Notes: generated from the letters alone by a model not told the origin. A DNA stretch of 64,000 nucleotides from Agelaius tricolor (GCA_023055355.1 JALJCS010000037.1:1-64000), one strand, 5' to 3'. Shown: positions 39,501 through 54,500, counted from the first letter of the stretch. Made by a program: numbers and translations.

Positions 39501-42500
39501 GACAGTCCTTGATTTCCCTTGCCAGGCCCAGGAATTCCTGATTAGCTGGAAATTTGATCTGTAAAGACTCAAATAAAACAGACAAATTGTTGGAAACCAG
39601 ATTTTGAAGAACTTGACCTTTTTGGAGATCTGATCAGATGCCAAAAAACGTGGGCAGATGAGTGAAACAGGAGGGGTTTGTTATGTATGCTCGCAGAAAA
39701 AAATCCTTAGAGACTGCAGGGCAAAGGTTTATTCCAGAGAGGACCCAATAATGCCCTCAGCCTCACCCTGGCTCTGGGAATCACAGGGATCTGAGTGCAC
39801 AGAGGTGAGTGTGAGAGCTGCAGCTCCATGGAGTGAGGCTTACCTTGATCCCATCCGGCCCAAGCTGCCCGCTGTCCCCTTCCAGCCCAGGCTCTCCCTG
39901 TGGACAGAACAAACACCATGAGGCTGTGCCTAAATGTGTTTCCCCAGCAGTGATGGGAGCCCAGCCCTGCACTCTAACATGTCCTGTCTCATATCCTGAT
40001 GCTGAACAAGGAGCAGGAGCAGGAATTCAGCCTCCTGCTCTATTCTGAGCCACAGTTTCTCCTCCATGGGCCCACTGTGGGAAAAGGAGCTCAGTCTGAA
40101 TTCATTTAACCTGGGCCTTCCTCCTCCAGCTCCAACAACTGACCTCAGTCCTGGGAAGGGACAGAGCCCCTGCCAGCCTCAATCCATGCATTCATCCCCC
40201 TGCCATGCCCACACAGTGTGTGCAGTGTTTCCCTGCTGAGCTGCCTCTGCTCCAGCCTGCACAGCCCCTGGCAAACAGGAGGGGTCTGTTCCCCCCTGTG
40301 CTCCCACACTGCCCCTTTCACACTCACTGGGGCATCTCAGGGGCTCACAGACACTGCAGGGCCCGGGCTGAAGGGCTCTGTGGGGAAGGAACAGGGGCAG
40401 GTCTCAAATCTCTGCTGATCACAGGGACTCTGAGATAGGTACAAGACTCTTTTCCCAGCCTGGCTGTCGAAGAAGGAGTCAGGATTCTTCTGTTCTCGTT
40501 CTCAAGGTTGTTCATTGTTTCTTATCTATAAAATTCATCCTCCTGACCTGCCAAGGTCTGTCTGGCAGGTCAGGCAGAGGCACACTGGTGTTGTCTTTTT
40601 ATACTAAAAACTACATGTACACTATTACAATAACTTCCCAATACCTATCACCTATGTTAGACAGTGAGTTTCTACTCTAAACCAATCTAAAAATGCCAAC
40701 ATCACCCAGAAGATGGAGGCTAGGAAGAAGAAGGAAAAAGGACAAGGCACACCCAAATTCCTCCATCTTGGGACCCAGAGCTCCCATTCTAAAAACCTCA
40801 AAAATCTATTTTTCACCCTGTGATAAATTCACTATCATTCTACTTAAACTTTCATGGTTTGTAAATCCTCATCTAAGGTTGGTAATTTTTTCCATGGGTC
40901 AAGATCAAAGGCACAGGGGTCTTGGGCTCTGTGCCAGGGTCTCTGAGCCCCCTGGGCAGGGGCTCCAGTCCTCCAGGGCAGGCAGAGGAATTTCCTGGGT
41001 TCCAACATGGGGGGATGCAGAGAACAGGGTCAGCCTGTCCAGGCTGTGGGACAGCAAGGACAGAACCCCTGAGGAACTGATGAGGCACAGAAGGTGGCCA
41101 TACTCACTCTTTGGCCAATGAGACCTTGCTCTCCAGGGATCCCCAGCTGGCCAGGATCACCCTAAAAGGAAGGAAGCACAGACAGGGACACAAGCTGTTT
41201 ACTGACACCAAGGGAGTGTGAAATACTTCCCATTGCACTCCTAATTTTGTCTCTTTCTTTCCTTCTCCCACACAAACACCTTCAGCTGAGGTTTCAAAGG
41301 TGCTTCAAAGGCCCAGCACAGCCAAGAAGGACACATCTCACAGGCTCTGTTGCAATGATGCAAAGATGGACAGGACAGGGGTCCCAGAGGGTCTGAGCTG
41401 CCTGAAGCTGCATTTTCTGGCATGGCCCTTCACAGACAAGCAGCAGGATGGGTGCAGTGTGGTGTGGGGACAGACATGACCAGAGTGAGGGAGGACAAAA
41501 CCCAACAGCTCTTTTAGACCCAGTTCCAGAAGAACCAGAATCTTTGATGGCAGTTAAATGAGTGAACAGAAGGAGCTGGCAAACAAATGGATCTTGCCAA
41601 TGTGGCACTGGGGTAGGATGGCCACAGGAGAGCTCTCTCCCAGGTGTGCCCATCCAAGCAACCTGCTCTGCATGGAAGAGAGCTCTGGAAAGGCAGAGCA
41701 TTCAAGGGAATGTTTGAGATATCCATAAACCATAAATTCCATAACCATAATAACCATAAATTCAAGGGAAAAAGGTTTGAAGTATCCATAAACCATAAAT
41801 TCCATAACCATAATAACCGTAAATTTCATAACCATAATAACCATAAATTCCATAACCATAATAACCATAAATTCCACAACCATAATAACCCTAAATTCCA
41901 TAACCATAATATCCATAAGTTCAAGGGAAAAGGGTTTGAGATATCCATAAACCATAAATTCCATAAGTTCAAGGGGAAAAGGTTTGAGATATCCATAAAC
42001 CTCATCCCCCAGCAAACTGCTCTGCACAGACCAGTCTTGGTCCAGCTCCTTCCAGCTTGGAGAAGGAGCAGGACAGGACCCTCACTCCACAGCTTCCCAG
42101 CAAGGCCAGCAGGTCAGGGGGTGTCTGTGCAAATCATCAGGTCCTGCTCCAGGGAGGGCCAGCCAGGAGCACTGGAGCTGAAACACTCCTGCAGTGTCAG
42201 GATGCCAAAAGCACGGTAGCTCCAGTGAAGTGTCAGAAGATTTGCCAAGGAAAACATGGCAAAGGATGGGAGGGAAGAGCAGCACAGAGGAGATTGCATT
42301 TAATCCCCTCATAGAGTTTGTTCAAAAGCTCTGCTCACACGAGCAAATGTTCAGACCAAGTGGGTTAGGATGAAATAAAACCCCCTCTGAGCTGCCCAGC
42401 ACTGGGATTTTACTCAAACAAAGAGATGGCTTTTATGTGGACAAGAAGGTGCATTCATGGTCTGCAGCAGGGCACCCTTCCCCCTTAACCATCAGAGGAG

Positions 42501-45500
42501 TTCAGTCCCCAGAGAGCTGAGCCTTGGAAACTGTGGCAGGACCTTGTCTGAGGGTATTTTTAAGTCTGAGACCTTCCTGAGACCCTTCTGGTTTTGAATT
42601 AGAGGCTGCCTGGATCTCTGAGTCTCAAGGACTCCTCTCTCCATTGAGATTTTGGAGCTGCGAAGAGCAGAGCTTCATTTCCCAGGCCCTTCACAGCTCT
42701 TGAGGCACGAGATCCCTGGGATGGGGCTTCTCCCCAGCACTGACTGCCTCTCCCTCAGGATGGGGCTCAGGAATTTGTAAAAATGGCAAAAAATAACCCA
42801 GTTTTAGGTTTTTTAAACTTTATCTTTTATTGAATGCACTATCTGCTTTGGCTGCTGCAGGGTAAACCTGCAATGTCACTCAGTCCCTCAGGAACAGAAG
42901 TTGCCATTTGTCTCCCCAGTCTGACAGAGAAACCACACTCAGGGTTTTTCTTACCTTCATGCCAGGTTCACCTGCAGGACCAGGTTGTCCCATTGCGCCT
43001 GGCGGTCCCTGGGAACAAAAAGAAAAACCCCAACAAGATAATGAAAAAACCCATTGTAACAAAGCAGAAAGCAAGATCAAAGACATAACTCCTTTAGCAG
43101 AGCTCTCCTGGGACAGCCAAGCCCTGGTTGCAATGCAATCACCTCCCTGGAGCTGGCTCGGGGTCCAGAGCATCAAAGAGGCCCCTGGTGCCTGGGAGGG
43201 CTCTGAGCAGCTCTCACACCTCCCCTCTCCCCAGCCTCCCCTGCCAAGCACCTTCCTCTGCTCCTTGCAATCCCTCTGCTCTCTAAGATTTGCAACCCCA
43301 GCAGGGAGCAGCACTGGAACCAGCTGGGATGGAAGGGAAAAGGTCCAGAATTGGGTTTGGAAGCTCTTTTGCAAGGGTCCAGCAGGCTGGGCTGGTACAG
43401 GGGGTAACAGGAATGTTTGGCTGTGCTCTTGCTCTGGCTCCCTGCAGCTCCACTCTCCATTCCCACCTGTGTGAGCACATCCTCTGCACCAACAGGCTCC
43501 TTCTGATGAGGGACAAGCTGCCCCACATCTTCCAGCTGAGCCTTTGCCCCCCTTCCCAGAGAGGCAGGGGCACCATGGTGCTGCTGCTAAAGGGAGCTGA
43601 GGGCAGCAAGGTGACACTGGGCCCTCCAGCACAAATTTTGGCCAGATTAGCCTTGACATCCATCAGCCATCTGTCTCTGGCTGTGCAGGGCCAGCAAATC
43701 TCCAAAGGCCAACACCTGGGCTCAGACCAGAAATCCACAGCCCAGGCTGGACTGGCTGAGAGAAAGTTTCTCCCTCTTGTGTGAGCACAGACTCTGGTAG
43801 AGGTGTCTGGCACCCCTCAGAGACCCAAAAATGAGTGCTTGGCCTAGAAAAAGATAGGAATTAAGATAGAAAGATGGAAGATGTGAGAATGACCTTGCAA
43901 ACTGTTCTCACTGAGTCCAGCTCCATGTGCAGCCCCTGACAGTGGGGTCACAGTCATTCACTATCTTTAGAACCAAGATCTGTTGGGAGCTTTCATCTTT
44001 GTACATTTGCTCCTACCTCTGAGAAGCGTGGGGAATGAGAGTCTGTAAAACCAGCCCAAAGATGGGACAGTAAAGCTTCTCTTTAAAGGATTTGAGTGGT
44101 TTATTTACTTATGATATTTGCATTCCAGACAACAATCTCCCTTCTCTTTACAGTTGGGAATAAAGGAAAAAAGAGCACATAGTCAAGGGAGCTACCCAGG
44201 GAATAAAGCCAGTTCCTGGCTTGCTGAAGTGGATTCAAGCAGAGGAGGGAGCAGGGTGTGTGTTGGGTTTGTGAACAAACGCTCGTGTCACGCAATGAGA
44301 AAATTCAAGCTCCAATGAAAGCAAAAATCCTGCTTTGGTTTCTCCAGAGGTGCCAGTGCAGAGAAAGGCTCCTGGAAGAGTTACAGATTTGAATGAAGGT
44401 CTGTACTTTCTTGGTTGGCAGCATCCAGAGTGGCTCAGCAGCAGCTTTCCAGCTCCCCAGTGTGGTTTACCATGCTGAGAGCTCACTCCATCCAGTCCAG
44501 CAGCCATGAGAATGGAAACTTTCATGACTCACACACTTTGCATAGACTGCATTCAAAGCCACCTCCACGTCTGTGCTACAGCTCAGGACCTACAGAGAGG
44601 AGCTGTGCAAGGGGCACTGGCACACATGATAGAAGAGCCAAGACTATATTATTTTAAGAGTAATAAAATAAAGCCAAAAGTGTGGGGGAGTTGGGGGAAC
44701 CATGGAGGCATCCCCTGCGCTCCTTTGGGGCAGTGTTTGGCAGCTGCTGGTTGGTTTTGGTGTGTTTGTGTCAGTGCTTCATGGCAACCCCAGCCCAGCA
44801 GCACTGTCAGCAGCAAAGGTGGCTCTGAGCTTCCTGCTGGGGCTGCCTTGGCCTCTGCTGGGGCTGCCTTGGCCATCTGGGCAAACCTCTGTGTGTCAGC
44901 AACAGCACCAGGGAGAGGGAAGGACTGGCACTCACTCTGATTTGTGCTTGTATTGGCTCCCTGGCTCTGCACCTTGGTGCAAAAGTTGGTCCCTGCTGTG
45001 GTCACCTTTGAAATGCATCTTCTGTTGGGAAGATGGGTCTGCACTTCCAGCAGCTGGGTGGCTGTGGTGGAAAGGGTGCTAAAATTCCTGATTTTCACTG
45101 TTTGTTTTGGAAGCTGAGTGTCAGACTTCAGGGAAATCCTTCCTGCTCATTCCCCACTGTAGGTGTGGAGGGAAGCTCCCCTGCACGGTCACTCCTCCCT
45201 CAGTCCTGCACTCCTGGGGGAAGGGGAAAGCAAACAAAGCTCAGACCTACCTTCTGCCCCATTTCTCCCAAAGGCCCAGGTGGCCCCTGTGGTCCTTGGG
45301 GACCCTGCAAAATAGAGACACAAGGCTCTTTTCACACAATTGTTTTCATTTCTGAAGGGCCATCACTTCCATGGTCTGTAAGGTAAGACTCCAGTTCCCT
45401 CCCACATCTCAGAGAGTTCTCACTGTGCAAGATTTGGCTAGAAGGATGGAGAGGCCAGCAGTGGGTGGGCTGAGACACCTAACAGGCAAAGAGCTCAGAA

Positions 45501-48500
45501 GACCTTCCTCTTCCTGGCTCCCATCTAAAACAACTGCAGTGGCTAATCTGCAAGTGTCTGGTTTACTCTCCCCCTTCACAGTCCAGCACTGCTGGCCCTC
45601 CTTGAGGTCTGTCTGTCCCCAGTGACTCCCCCAAAGCTGTGGGCTCAGTTCTGACACCATCAGCCTCCCTCCTGCTCCTGCTTCCACTCCAACTCCTCCT
45701 GTTACATCTGACCCTGTCCCAGACCCAACCTTGCCCTTCTTTCCTACCTTCCCTTCCAAAACCCACCCCAGGCTGTATCCTACACTCTCCCTGTAGATCC
45801 ATGGCTTCCTTTGGCTTTCCAGGGGTCTGACCTTGTCTTTCCTTCCGGCTCCTAGGACTCTAGCCAAGTCTTTCACATCTCTGACCATGCTGGAGTTGGC
45901 AAGGACAGAGAAGCTGGCAATGGGATAAGTGGTGGGAAGAGACAGAGAAAGAAATGAAGTGTCTGTGTGCAAGGAAAGACAGATGGAGAGAGAGTGATAA
46001 GACACTTGCCGGGTCTCCTGGAGCCCCTTTTGCTCCTGGAGGTCCAGAAGGTCCTTGGATACCCTAGAAAATGAAAAATACCAGGGTCAGCTCCAACCCA
46101 GCAGCAATCCTTCACATTTCTCAGCAGAAATTGCACCTCAAAAGTGCTCCAGTGACAGGAAGGGAGAGGTGGCCCTGCAAGTGTGAGATAGGGTCCAGAT
46201 TCTTCCACCTGGACCAGGACTCAAAACTTAAGGACTTGAGGTTGTGAAAGGAAGCAGGAGGGATGGACACTTACTGGGAAGCCGCGTGCTCCAGTCTCCC
46301 CAGTCTCCCCCATCTTGCCCTGTGAACACACAGTTACAGCAGTTACCACCTGGGGATGTGCTGACACACCTGAGGTGCTCTGAGGACACGTGGCTCTCCC
46401 CAGGCTGGCAGCTGTGGCTCTCACAGAGGACATACCTGCAGCCCATCAGGGCCCACCCTGCCTGGCTCCCCCGCTCGGCCCTGCAAAACAAAGAGACAAA
46501 AACAATCCAGGGGGAGCACAAGCTGTTGGTGATGCTCTTCTGCCCCAGCCCATCTCCTCTCGCATTTTTATGCATCAAATTTCCCTTCCAGTTCCCTGCA
46601 GCTTTTGAGAGGCCAAATACCTGGGATGATGCCCCAAGGAACACCCAGCCAGCTGGGAGTGTGGGCAAAGGCCCCGATACCAATGCTGGACAGATTTCAC
46701 TCTGGTTGTAAGAGACTCATCCCTGCTGGTTGATCCTCATGGAGCAATTGAACATCCCTGTTCCTGGGGGAGGATGTGACCTTGATCCTGCCCAGAGCAT
46801 TTCACAGCAGAGCTGGGAGCAGCCTTGGCACTCACCTTGGCACCTCGCGGCCCTGGCTCACCCACGGGGCCATCAGGCCCTCTGGCACCCTAGGAGGAGG
46901 CAAAAGAGAGGCAAAAATAAGAACACAGAGGATATGGCTCACTGGAAAATCCAGCTGTCACTTTAGCCTTGGCCACCAGGACAGTCCATGAGATCAATCC
47001 TGGCTTAGCCAACTTATACCTGCTTGGGTTGAGCACAGCAGCTCAGAGCCCAGGACTAAAAGGATTCTTTCTGTGTTTTGTTGCCTCATTTCTCACTGTT
47101 ACCAGCACACAGCACTTTTTATTCCTGTTAAACCAACTACCAACCACTAACCCAAGCCAGAGGAGAAAAGCAGGCCAGGAACAACCTTATTTTCAGACAA
47201 TGGTTACATGACAACAGTTTTGCAGTGCACAGACAAACTTGCAGTTCCAGCCTCATTGACAGCAAACCTTTTCCTTCCTAGAAACGTTGCTTTTCCAACA
47301 CCTTTGCCCTTAACCCTTGCCACACCACGCTGCCACATGGTCACAGTGGTGGTACAGAGGTACAACAACCCCCACTGTGCAGTACCTTCACATTGGGCCC
47401 CAAATTCCTCCCAAAGAGAAAGGTGCATTTGCTGGCAGCAGAACTCCAAGCCCTCAGCTACAGCTGAGTGATATTTAAAGATCTGGCTGCGGTTAAGGAC
47501 CAGGCAGTGCATATGGAGGTGGGGAGGGTCTGGTGCCATGCCTGGCCTCTGCTCCTGGGTGTGTGAGTGTGAGGTGGGCACAGGGGCTTTGGGAGGTGTG
47601 TGGGACACACATCCTGCTGCAAATGAGCAGGTGTGAGTAGCTAAAATTAAACAGTTCATGGTACAGCTTGGGCATCACTGAGGAAGGGGCATCCTTGTTC
47701 TTTTAGAGGGTTCCAAGTGAGGAGAGCCCTGGGAAGAGGGTAAGGATATGATCAGAGAATCACAGAAAAAATGGTTTGGGTTGAAAGGGACTTTAAAGAC
47801 CATCTGTCTTTCAAGAGAAGCTGAACACACAACCTTCTGCACCATTTGACCCCCAGAGACCAGTGTGTAACACAGACAGAGAATAAAGAGCCACAGTGAA
47901 AGAAAATAAGAATTAAAAAAGGGTGTATGAAGAGACTCTGTGAACAGACATCATGTTCATAATCAGTTCATGAGCTCAGTTAGGACTCTTAGGCACTACT
48001 GCAGTATAAATAATAAATAAAAGCACAGAGCAGTGCTAGGACGTAGTGGTAAGAGGAATTCTGAGAGCTGGCCAATGCAGAAAGGGAAAACAGGAGCCAA
48101 TGTGCTTAATCGGGATGCAAAGCCAGTGCCAAAAGTAATAACAGGGCTAGGGAGCCAGTGTGTTAGAAAAGCAACTCCAGGATGACAGGCAAAGAGAGAG
48201 ACTCACAAAGAAAAGCAGTGTACAGCAGAAATGTATAGGAACCCCAGCCAAATTATTACAGCAGACAAACATTGTCAATATAAAATAATGCAAAAACTCC
48301 TACTGAGCTTGGCAAAGCCCTGTGCTGCTCAGAGGAGCAGAGACTGAATAACCAAGAGCCTATATTGCACTGCCAGTATGGCCCAGCTCTGAAGAATGCT
48401 CAGCCTGGCCCCCAGGACAGACAGACAGACAGACAGACAGAAGGCTGTGCCCCAGCTGGGACCCTCACAACCAAAGGGGTGTTTCACAGCTGGGGCTGTG

Positions 48501-51500
48501 CTGAACAAATGTCACAGCACCTCTCACCAGCCCAGCACCCCAAGTGCTGTGGCTCATGCTGGCCCCTAGATCAGAGAGCAGTAAAGACCAAAAGTTTTAT
48601 TAATCCATGTCCCTATAAACCTCAAAGCACAATGACAAAGACCAGAAGGTCCCTTAAAAGCTGGGTGAATGACAGCAGGAGTCAGACAGCCCTGTTACTT
48701 GGGGTGGTGGAAGAGCAGGGCCTGGAGGCACCTTGGAGCTTCCTGGGGTGATGGACACCCAGCAAACACCCAGACCTGCACTGGGAGGGAGGTGGCACCA
48801 TGGGTGTGATGCTGGCACTCTGGGAAAGCACCCTCAACAAACAAATGCTCATCCTCCCTGGCAAACAGACTGTTCCCTTCTTCTTTGAGCAGCCAGTTGG
48901 ATATTTTGTGCAATTATTGCATCTCTACTGTCTGAGAGGATGTGGTGAGCTGCCAGTGAAGCAGGGGGAAGATGTGCAGAGGGCAAAGATTCCTTAGCTC
49001 AGGCCTTGAAGAGGGAACAGGAAGCAAGAGGGACATGGAAATTACAGTGATGACCCAGGTTAGAGTTGGGAAGGGAACTGGAATGAGTCTGGCCTCTCCA
49101 GACCCATCTTCTGTAGCCTGTCCTGCCCTGTCCAGCCCCTTTGCCAGTGCAGGGGCTGCTCTGAGCCAGGAGGAGTTGGTTGGGTGCCCTCAGTGGTGGC
49201 TGTGGCTCTCACCAGGGCTGGCTGGGGAGGTTTTTACAGGATCCTCATCTCTTCCAGCAGAGCCCTGTCAGCAGCGTGGCAGGATCTGCCAGGCCAATCT
49301 CCCTTCACAGCTGTCACCTGCCTGATCCCACCACAGCACCTCTCATTGGCATCTGACCTGAAGAAGGAGAAAGGGACACTCTGTTCTCAAATGCATGTGG
49401 CAGCTTCATCTCCTCCAGCTTCCTGGGCTGAAACCTGGGATAAAGGCTTCCCCTAATCCACCCTGACAGGAAAAGCTACATTTAGTCAATTAGTTAAATT
49501 TTTAAAACTCTCTTTTACTGACAACACTGGTTAGAGATGAGTGAGTGAGGTCCTGGCAGCTCTCCAAGGAGCATCCCAGAGCCAAGAGCCTCAAGGCTTC
49601 TCAGAGGACCTCAAAGTGCCTTCCCCCTGCAGACCTGGCAGCCTGGCCTTGCAGGCAGGGCTGAGCACAGCCCCTGGGCTCCCCTGGGACCCTCAGTGCA
49701 GGCCAGGCCAGCATTTCAGCATTTCCCTGTGCTGAGCCACACCAAGCAGTGCTATCAGAAACCCCAGGCTAAACAAGGGGTTCCCACATGGCTGGAGGTG
49801 ACAGCTCACAAAGGCAGGCAGGGGAACCCAGCTCCAGGCTTTGTCCAGGTGAGGCAATGGGGATATATCTGCTGCTGAAGCAGACAATGCCCCTGCAGAA
49901 CTCAGCAAGGTGTTTCTGCAGAGCAGTGCTGCATTCCCTGCTGTTAAACACCTACTCAGAGCTCACACAGACAGTGACCAGCCTCTCTACAGCAGCATGG
50001 AGCAGCAGGCAGTAGCTCCTTTCCAGAAACCCAAAGCTCCTTCCTTACCCAGTTATCCAAATATTGATATTTTGCTATCACAGCCTGGCCAAACAAAAAA
50101 GCAAGCAGATGCCTTGAGTGAAGCCAAAGGGAGACATCCCTGGCCATGGATCTGGAAAAGAGCTTTTCCTCAAACACTTCTAAGGCTTTCTCAGTCAACC
50201 AGAAAGATCCCTGGAAGCAGAACAATACCCTCCACTTCTCCATGAACAACAACCCAGCTGGGCTTGGAAAGGCAAATATTTTCAGGTTTGCTTAGATAAC
50301 ACCACTTTACAAATCCCTGGCATTTATAAATTCCTGCAGTTGGTGATGCTGGAAGTCATTGGGTCCATGTGGCAGAGGCAGCAATTCCTTCCCTCTGGCA
50401 TGGAGCAGCAAAGGGCCTGGAGTGCAGGTGTGCTCCCCTTATCTTGGATTTACAGGAGTGGATGAATGAATGGCACAGTGGAAAAGAGAAATGGGCTTTG
50501 GGATTTGCAAAGCTCCTCTGTATCACCTGAGCCAGAACCCAGCAGTGAGAGGATAAAATTCTAGAAATATTGGCAGGCACCTTGGCCAGGAGAACAGGGC
50601 AAGGAAAGGCACTGTACAGCAGGACTTAGGGGCAGCTTTGTAATATATGGGTTACAAAATCATGGCTCTGGTTGATACTCAGCCTTTCATAGACACTCCC
50701 AGTCTTTTTGATGACATTATCCTTAGGAGATCACACATTTTACTGCTGTGGAGTGCAGATTAAGAGAAATGTGCCTTAGGATTTAAGTGACATAGGGCGA
50801 GGGGCTTGCTGGACCAACTGCCTCCAAATTTAAACCTTGATTTGGTTAAATAATTAGGTTTAAGCATGTACATAGCTGTCACTAGCTGGATGTGAAGCAC
50901 GTGTCCAAGTGCTACACTGAGTACAGATGAAGGGAAATGAGTCTGGGCTCACATGTCCAAATTTCTTCTCCTTAGGGAAGACTAGAAAGGAAATAACATT
51001 TGAGGAAGATTGTTCAGTATCAGTTTGGTGGAATAAACAAAGACTTGTGAAGGAACAATAGCTCTGTCAGGACTAAAAAGAGGGTTGCAATTTTTAAAAA
51101 GCTTTTCTTTTTAAAATATACATATCTTGACACTGTGAAAGCTATCACAACATAAATGCAGACCCCAAAAAGTCTCCATTGTTCTTAACAATCAAAACCA
51201 TATTTGCTATTTACGGTTCCTTCAAAAGCAGAATAACTTTAATGAAGCATCCACAAACAGAGCTCATGGAATCCACAAACATCTGGCAGGGGCTGCATTT
51301 ATGTTTCCACTCTGAATTGAATTACATCCCTTCTGTGAGCTGGGATAGACAGAGGGTGATGGCTGAAATTAAAGCCGGGGGATCATTTCCCCATCCTGAG
51401 TAAAGCAAGAGTTGGAATCACAGGAGCAAGTAAGCAAACATAGGATGCTGTGTGCCTGGAATATCTTCTGAGGATATGAAGAGAATGAAAATGTGAATGA

Positions 51501-54500
51501 GAGAGATTTGAACCAGAAATCCTCCAGGCAGGAGATCTGCTGGTTCTTACTGACTTCCCTGCATCAGATCCACTGAAATCTGTAGAATTCCACGGCAAAG
51601 CCCAGGTTTGTCCTTCCTGCTGGGGATCTCAGAAAGTGCATCTCTCTGCCTCACAAATTCTGCATGGATGAAATCACTGCAGTGCTCACACAACACCAGA
51701 TCTCCACCACAGCCCAGCCCAGCAATGGGAGCTGAGAGCAGGAGCACCAGCAGCAGATCCAGAGGCTCAGTCCTTGCAGGTAGAGCTTTAGGCAGAGTTT
51801 TACCCAGTACTGGTGTCCTTAGGGCAAGACCAATTCCTCAATGCTCCCTTTTCCCCAGGCACTGCCTCCTTTCTGCCTCAATGCTCTGCACATCCTGAGG
51901 TGACTTTGTGCAGGCACTGCAGCCTGTCAGGGTACAGCCACTGCTGCATTCCTGTTTGCAGGGCTGGGATGCACTCTGAGGTCTGGCCCCCTCTGTGGAG
52001 GCATGTCCAGAGGGAGGGAGTGGCACAGGACCTGCTGGGCTGAACATCTGGAGAGGAAATGGAAAGCCAGGCCATGCAGCTGAAGGTCTCTGCTGCATGA
52101 TGTGCCATTCTGAGCATGGACAGTGCTGGTGGCAGCTGATGTTCCACAGGATTTCTCTGGAAGGTTTGACACCCTCTCTCTGGATCCAGCTACAGCCAAA
52201 GGCAAATCCCTGATGTCCCAGGCAACCTCCTGTCTTGGGAGCTGAATCCAGCTGTCCTTGTGGGCTGGGGACTTGAGGCCAGCATGGATGTCAGAAGCTG
52301 AGGAAGGTTTATATGAGGGAACCTTGGACAACCCCAGAGCCAGACAGTGCAGTGCCTGTGCCTGCTGGAAGGAGAAGGACAGGGATGGGGATGGGATGGA
52401 TCCCTGGCTGGCAGCTGGGAGGAGGCAGTTCCTGGACTCCTTCTCTGTCACTGCAAACATTAAAGGCACTGGCAGAAGCACCTGGTGCCCTGAGAGGACC
52501 CACCTCTCCCAGAGCCCTCACATTCACAGCCTGGATCCATCAGGAGGTGCTTCCTGCTCAGCCCTGGGCTGCACTTTTACCTTGGGGTATTTTCCACCAT
52601 CCATTCAGAGCCTGCCATGAAGGGACACCTCCAGTTTCTCACCCAGCATGATCAGAGAGCCCAGTTAATCCCAGCTGGGCAGCACAGGGGAACCACACTC
52701 CCTTTGCAAGGGAACTCCATGGGCCTTCCCACCAAGGAGCACAGAGGAATGGGAGCTTTTTCTTAAAAGATGAACCCTGATAAACATCTGCCAAGCTTGG
52801 ATGTAACTGGCATCCTTCTAGATGTGATTTTAAAGTTTAGAGCAGTTCCAGAGTACATAACTCCATAGTTACAAAGCTTCCTAGTTGGTTATTCCATTTT
52901 CTTTTGCTGGTCCCAGCTATTTGAAGAAAACATTCACTCTGGCATAGGGAAACACAAAATTGTTGGCTGTCCTGAATCCCCCAAGCAGAAGTTGCAGGAG
53001 AAGCAGAGAGTGGGAGTAGGTAAAATGTATAGTTTACTCCAGTGTGTGCCTTTGAAAATGAAACATGGAAACACATCCTTGGAGGGAGAAATGCAAAATA
53101 TGTTGTTGTTGGGGCCTTCAGCAGAACTCATGTGTGCTGGCTATTAATACTTTGTAAAGCAGCTGGACAAGGAAAAACAACCCAAAGCAGGGATGCTGCT
53201 GCAATAAATATCCCCTTGGAGAAGAAAGACTGAGGAGCTCAGTGGGACAGGGGCTGGATGTCACAGGCAGGAAAACAGGCAGCTTTGGCAGGTCTGGAGG
53301 TCACTGTCCCACCAGCTGTCACCCAGAGAGAGCAGGGGGAGCCACACAGGAACTGACTCTGGGTGTCTGTGAGCTCTTTATGGAGGGAAATGTGAACTCA
53401 CTGCACTGCCAGGGGTGCCAGGCAGTGGCACCCAGCATGGGCTGCTCTTGCCAGGCAGGGTGAGGAGTCCCCTGTGCTCACACGGTGGTACTGGGAGGTA
53501 CACATCAAATTAGGGCTGGAAAAGTCCTTGGAAAGGCACAGGACATGTTTATAATTTGATCTAGTGCCAATGCAAGGCACACCTTCCATGCCTGAGGAGC
53601 CATGCTGGGAGGTCCTGTGGGATGGAGGGGAACACATGGGTAGAACAGCCCAGCTCTATTTCTGTCAGCCTTGTCTCTCAATTCTATGTCATGACATAAC
53701 ATTTCCTCCTTCATCTGCCTCTGGTTATAGCACAACACTTCATATCTCAGCTACTTTTTTTCCCACAGCAACAAAGGCACCTTTTCTGCTTTTCTAACTG
53801 CACCCTTTCTCACAATTTCAGACAACTAAATCTTCATTATCCTCACCAGAAGCATCAATAAACTGTGTTTTGACATGGCAGGTAGTTGGAAAAGACAGGC
53901 TGGACCACTTCCATGATAAGCTCTACTCTGGGCACCCCTCTGCCCTTACACATCCTTTGCATCCACTTCTTTGGTAAGATTTGTTCAAGGACCTCTATGA
54001 GCAGCAGAAACATGTTTATGGAGGTGCTGCTCAGCTTCTGCTCATCTTCACACCCCCAGACCAAACCAGATTTAGCAGATTATGTTCCCAGTGTCTGGAA
54101 GAGGAGAGGGATGACAGCTCAGTGCTTACCCTGCGACCTTTCATCCCTCGGACCCCTGGTGCACCCCGGGCTCCTGCTGGACCCTGCAAGGGGAAAAGGA
54201 CACAAAATGAGGAAGGCAGCACCTTTGGTGGGACCCTACATCCCTCTGTGATCTGCAGGGGCCTATGCAGACCCTTGATCAGCAGATTGGTTCATTAAAC
54301 ACTTGCTAAAAAACATCACCATTTTTAAAAACATCACCATTTTTAATTGCCTATAAATGCCTTTTTTTTGTTTTTTTTTGGTCACAGATTGTCTTTGGAT
54401 TGTGTACATTTAGGCCAAAGATCCTGGCTGAGGTTTGCATGCTTAATGACCTGCAGGCTGTTATCTGTGTCAGTGGTGTGATGTGAAGAGAAGTTGAACA

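Larger units (their letters stand above)
39898..41107 (-). other. Intron e11-e12
   Basis: 1.2 kb, nearly half of it solo LTR D (40431-41007). The rest is unique. Confidence 0.75.
46890..54129 (-). other. Intron e4-e5 (7.2 kb)
   Basis: Contains a short CR1 fragment (47754-47812) and a (GACA)6 microsatellite. No Gly-X-Y exon or RNA gene recognised in the remainder. Confidence 0.65.
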
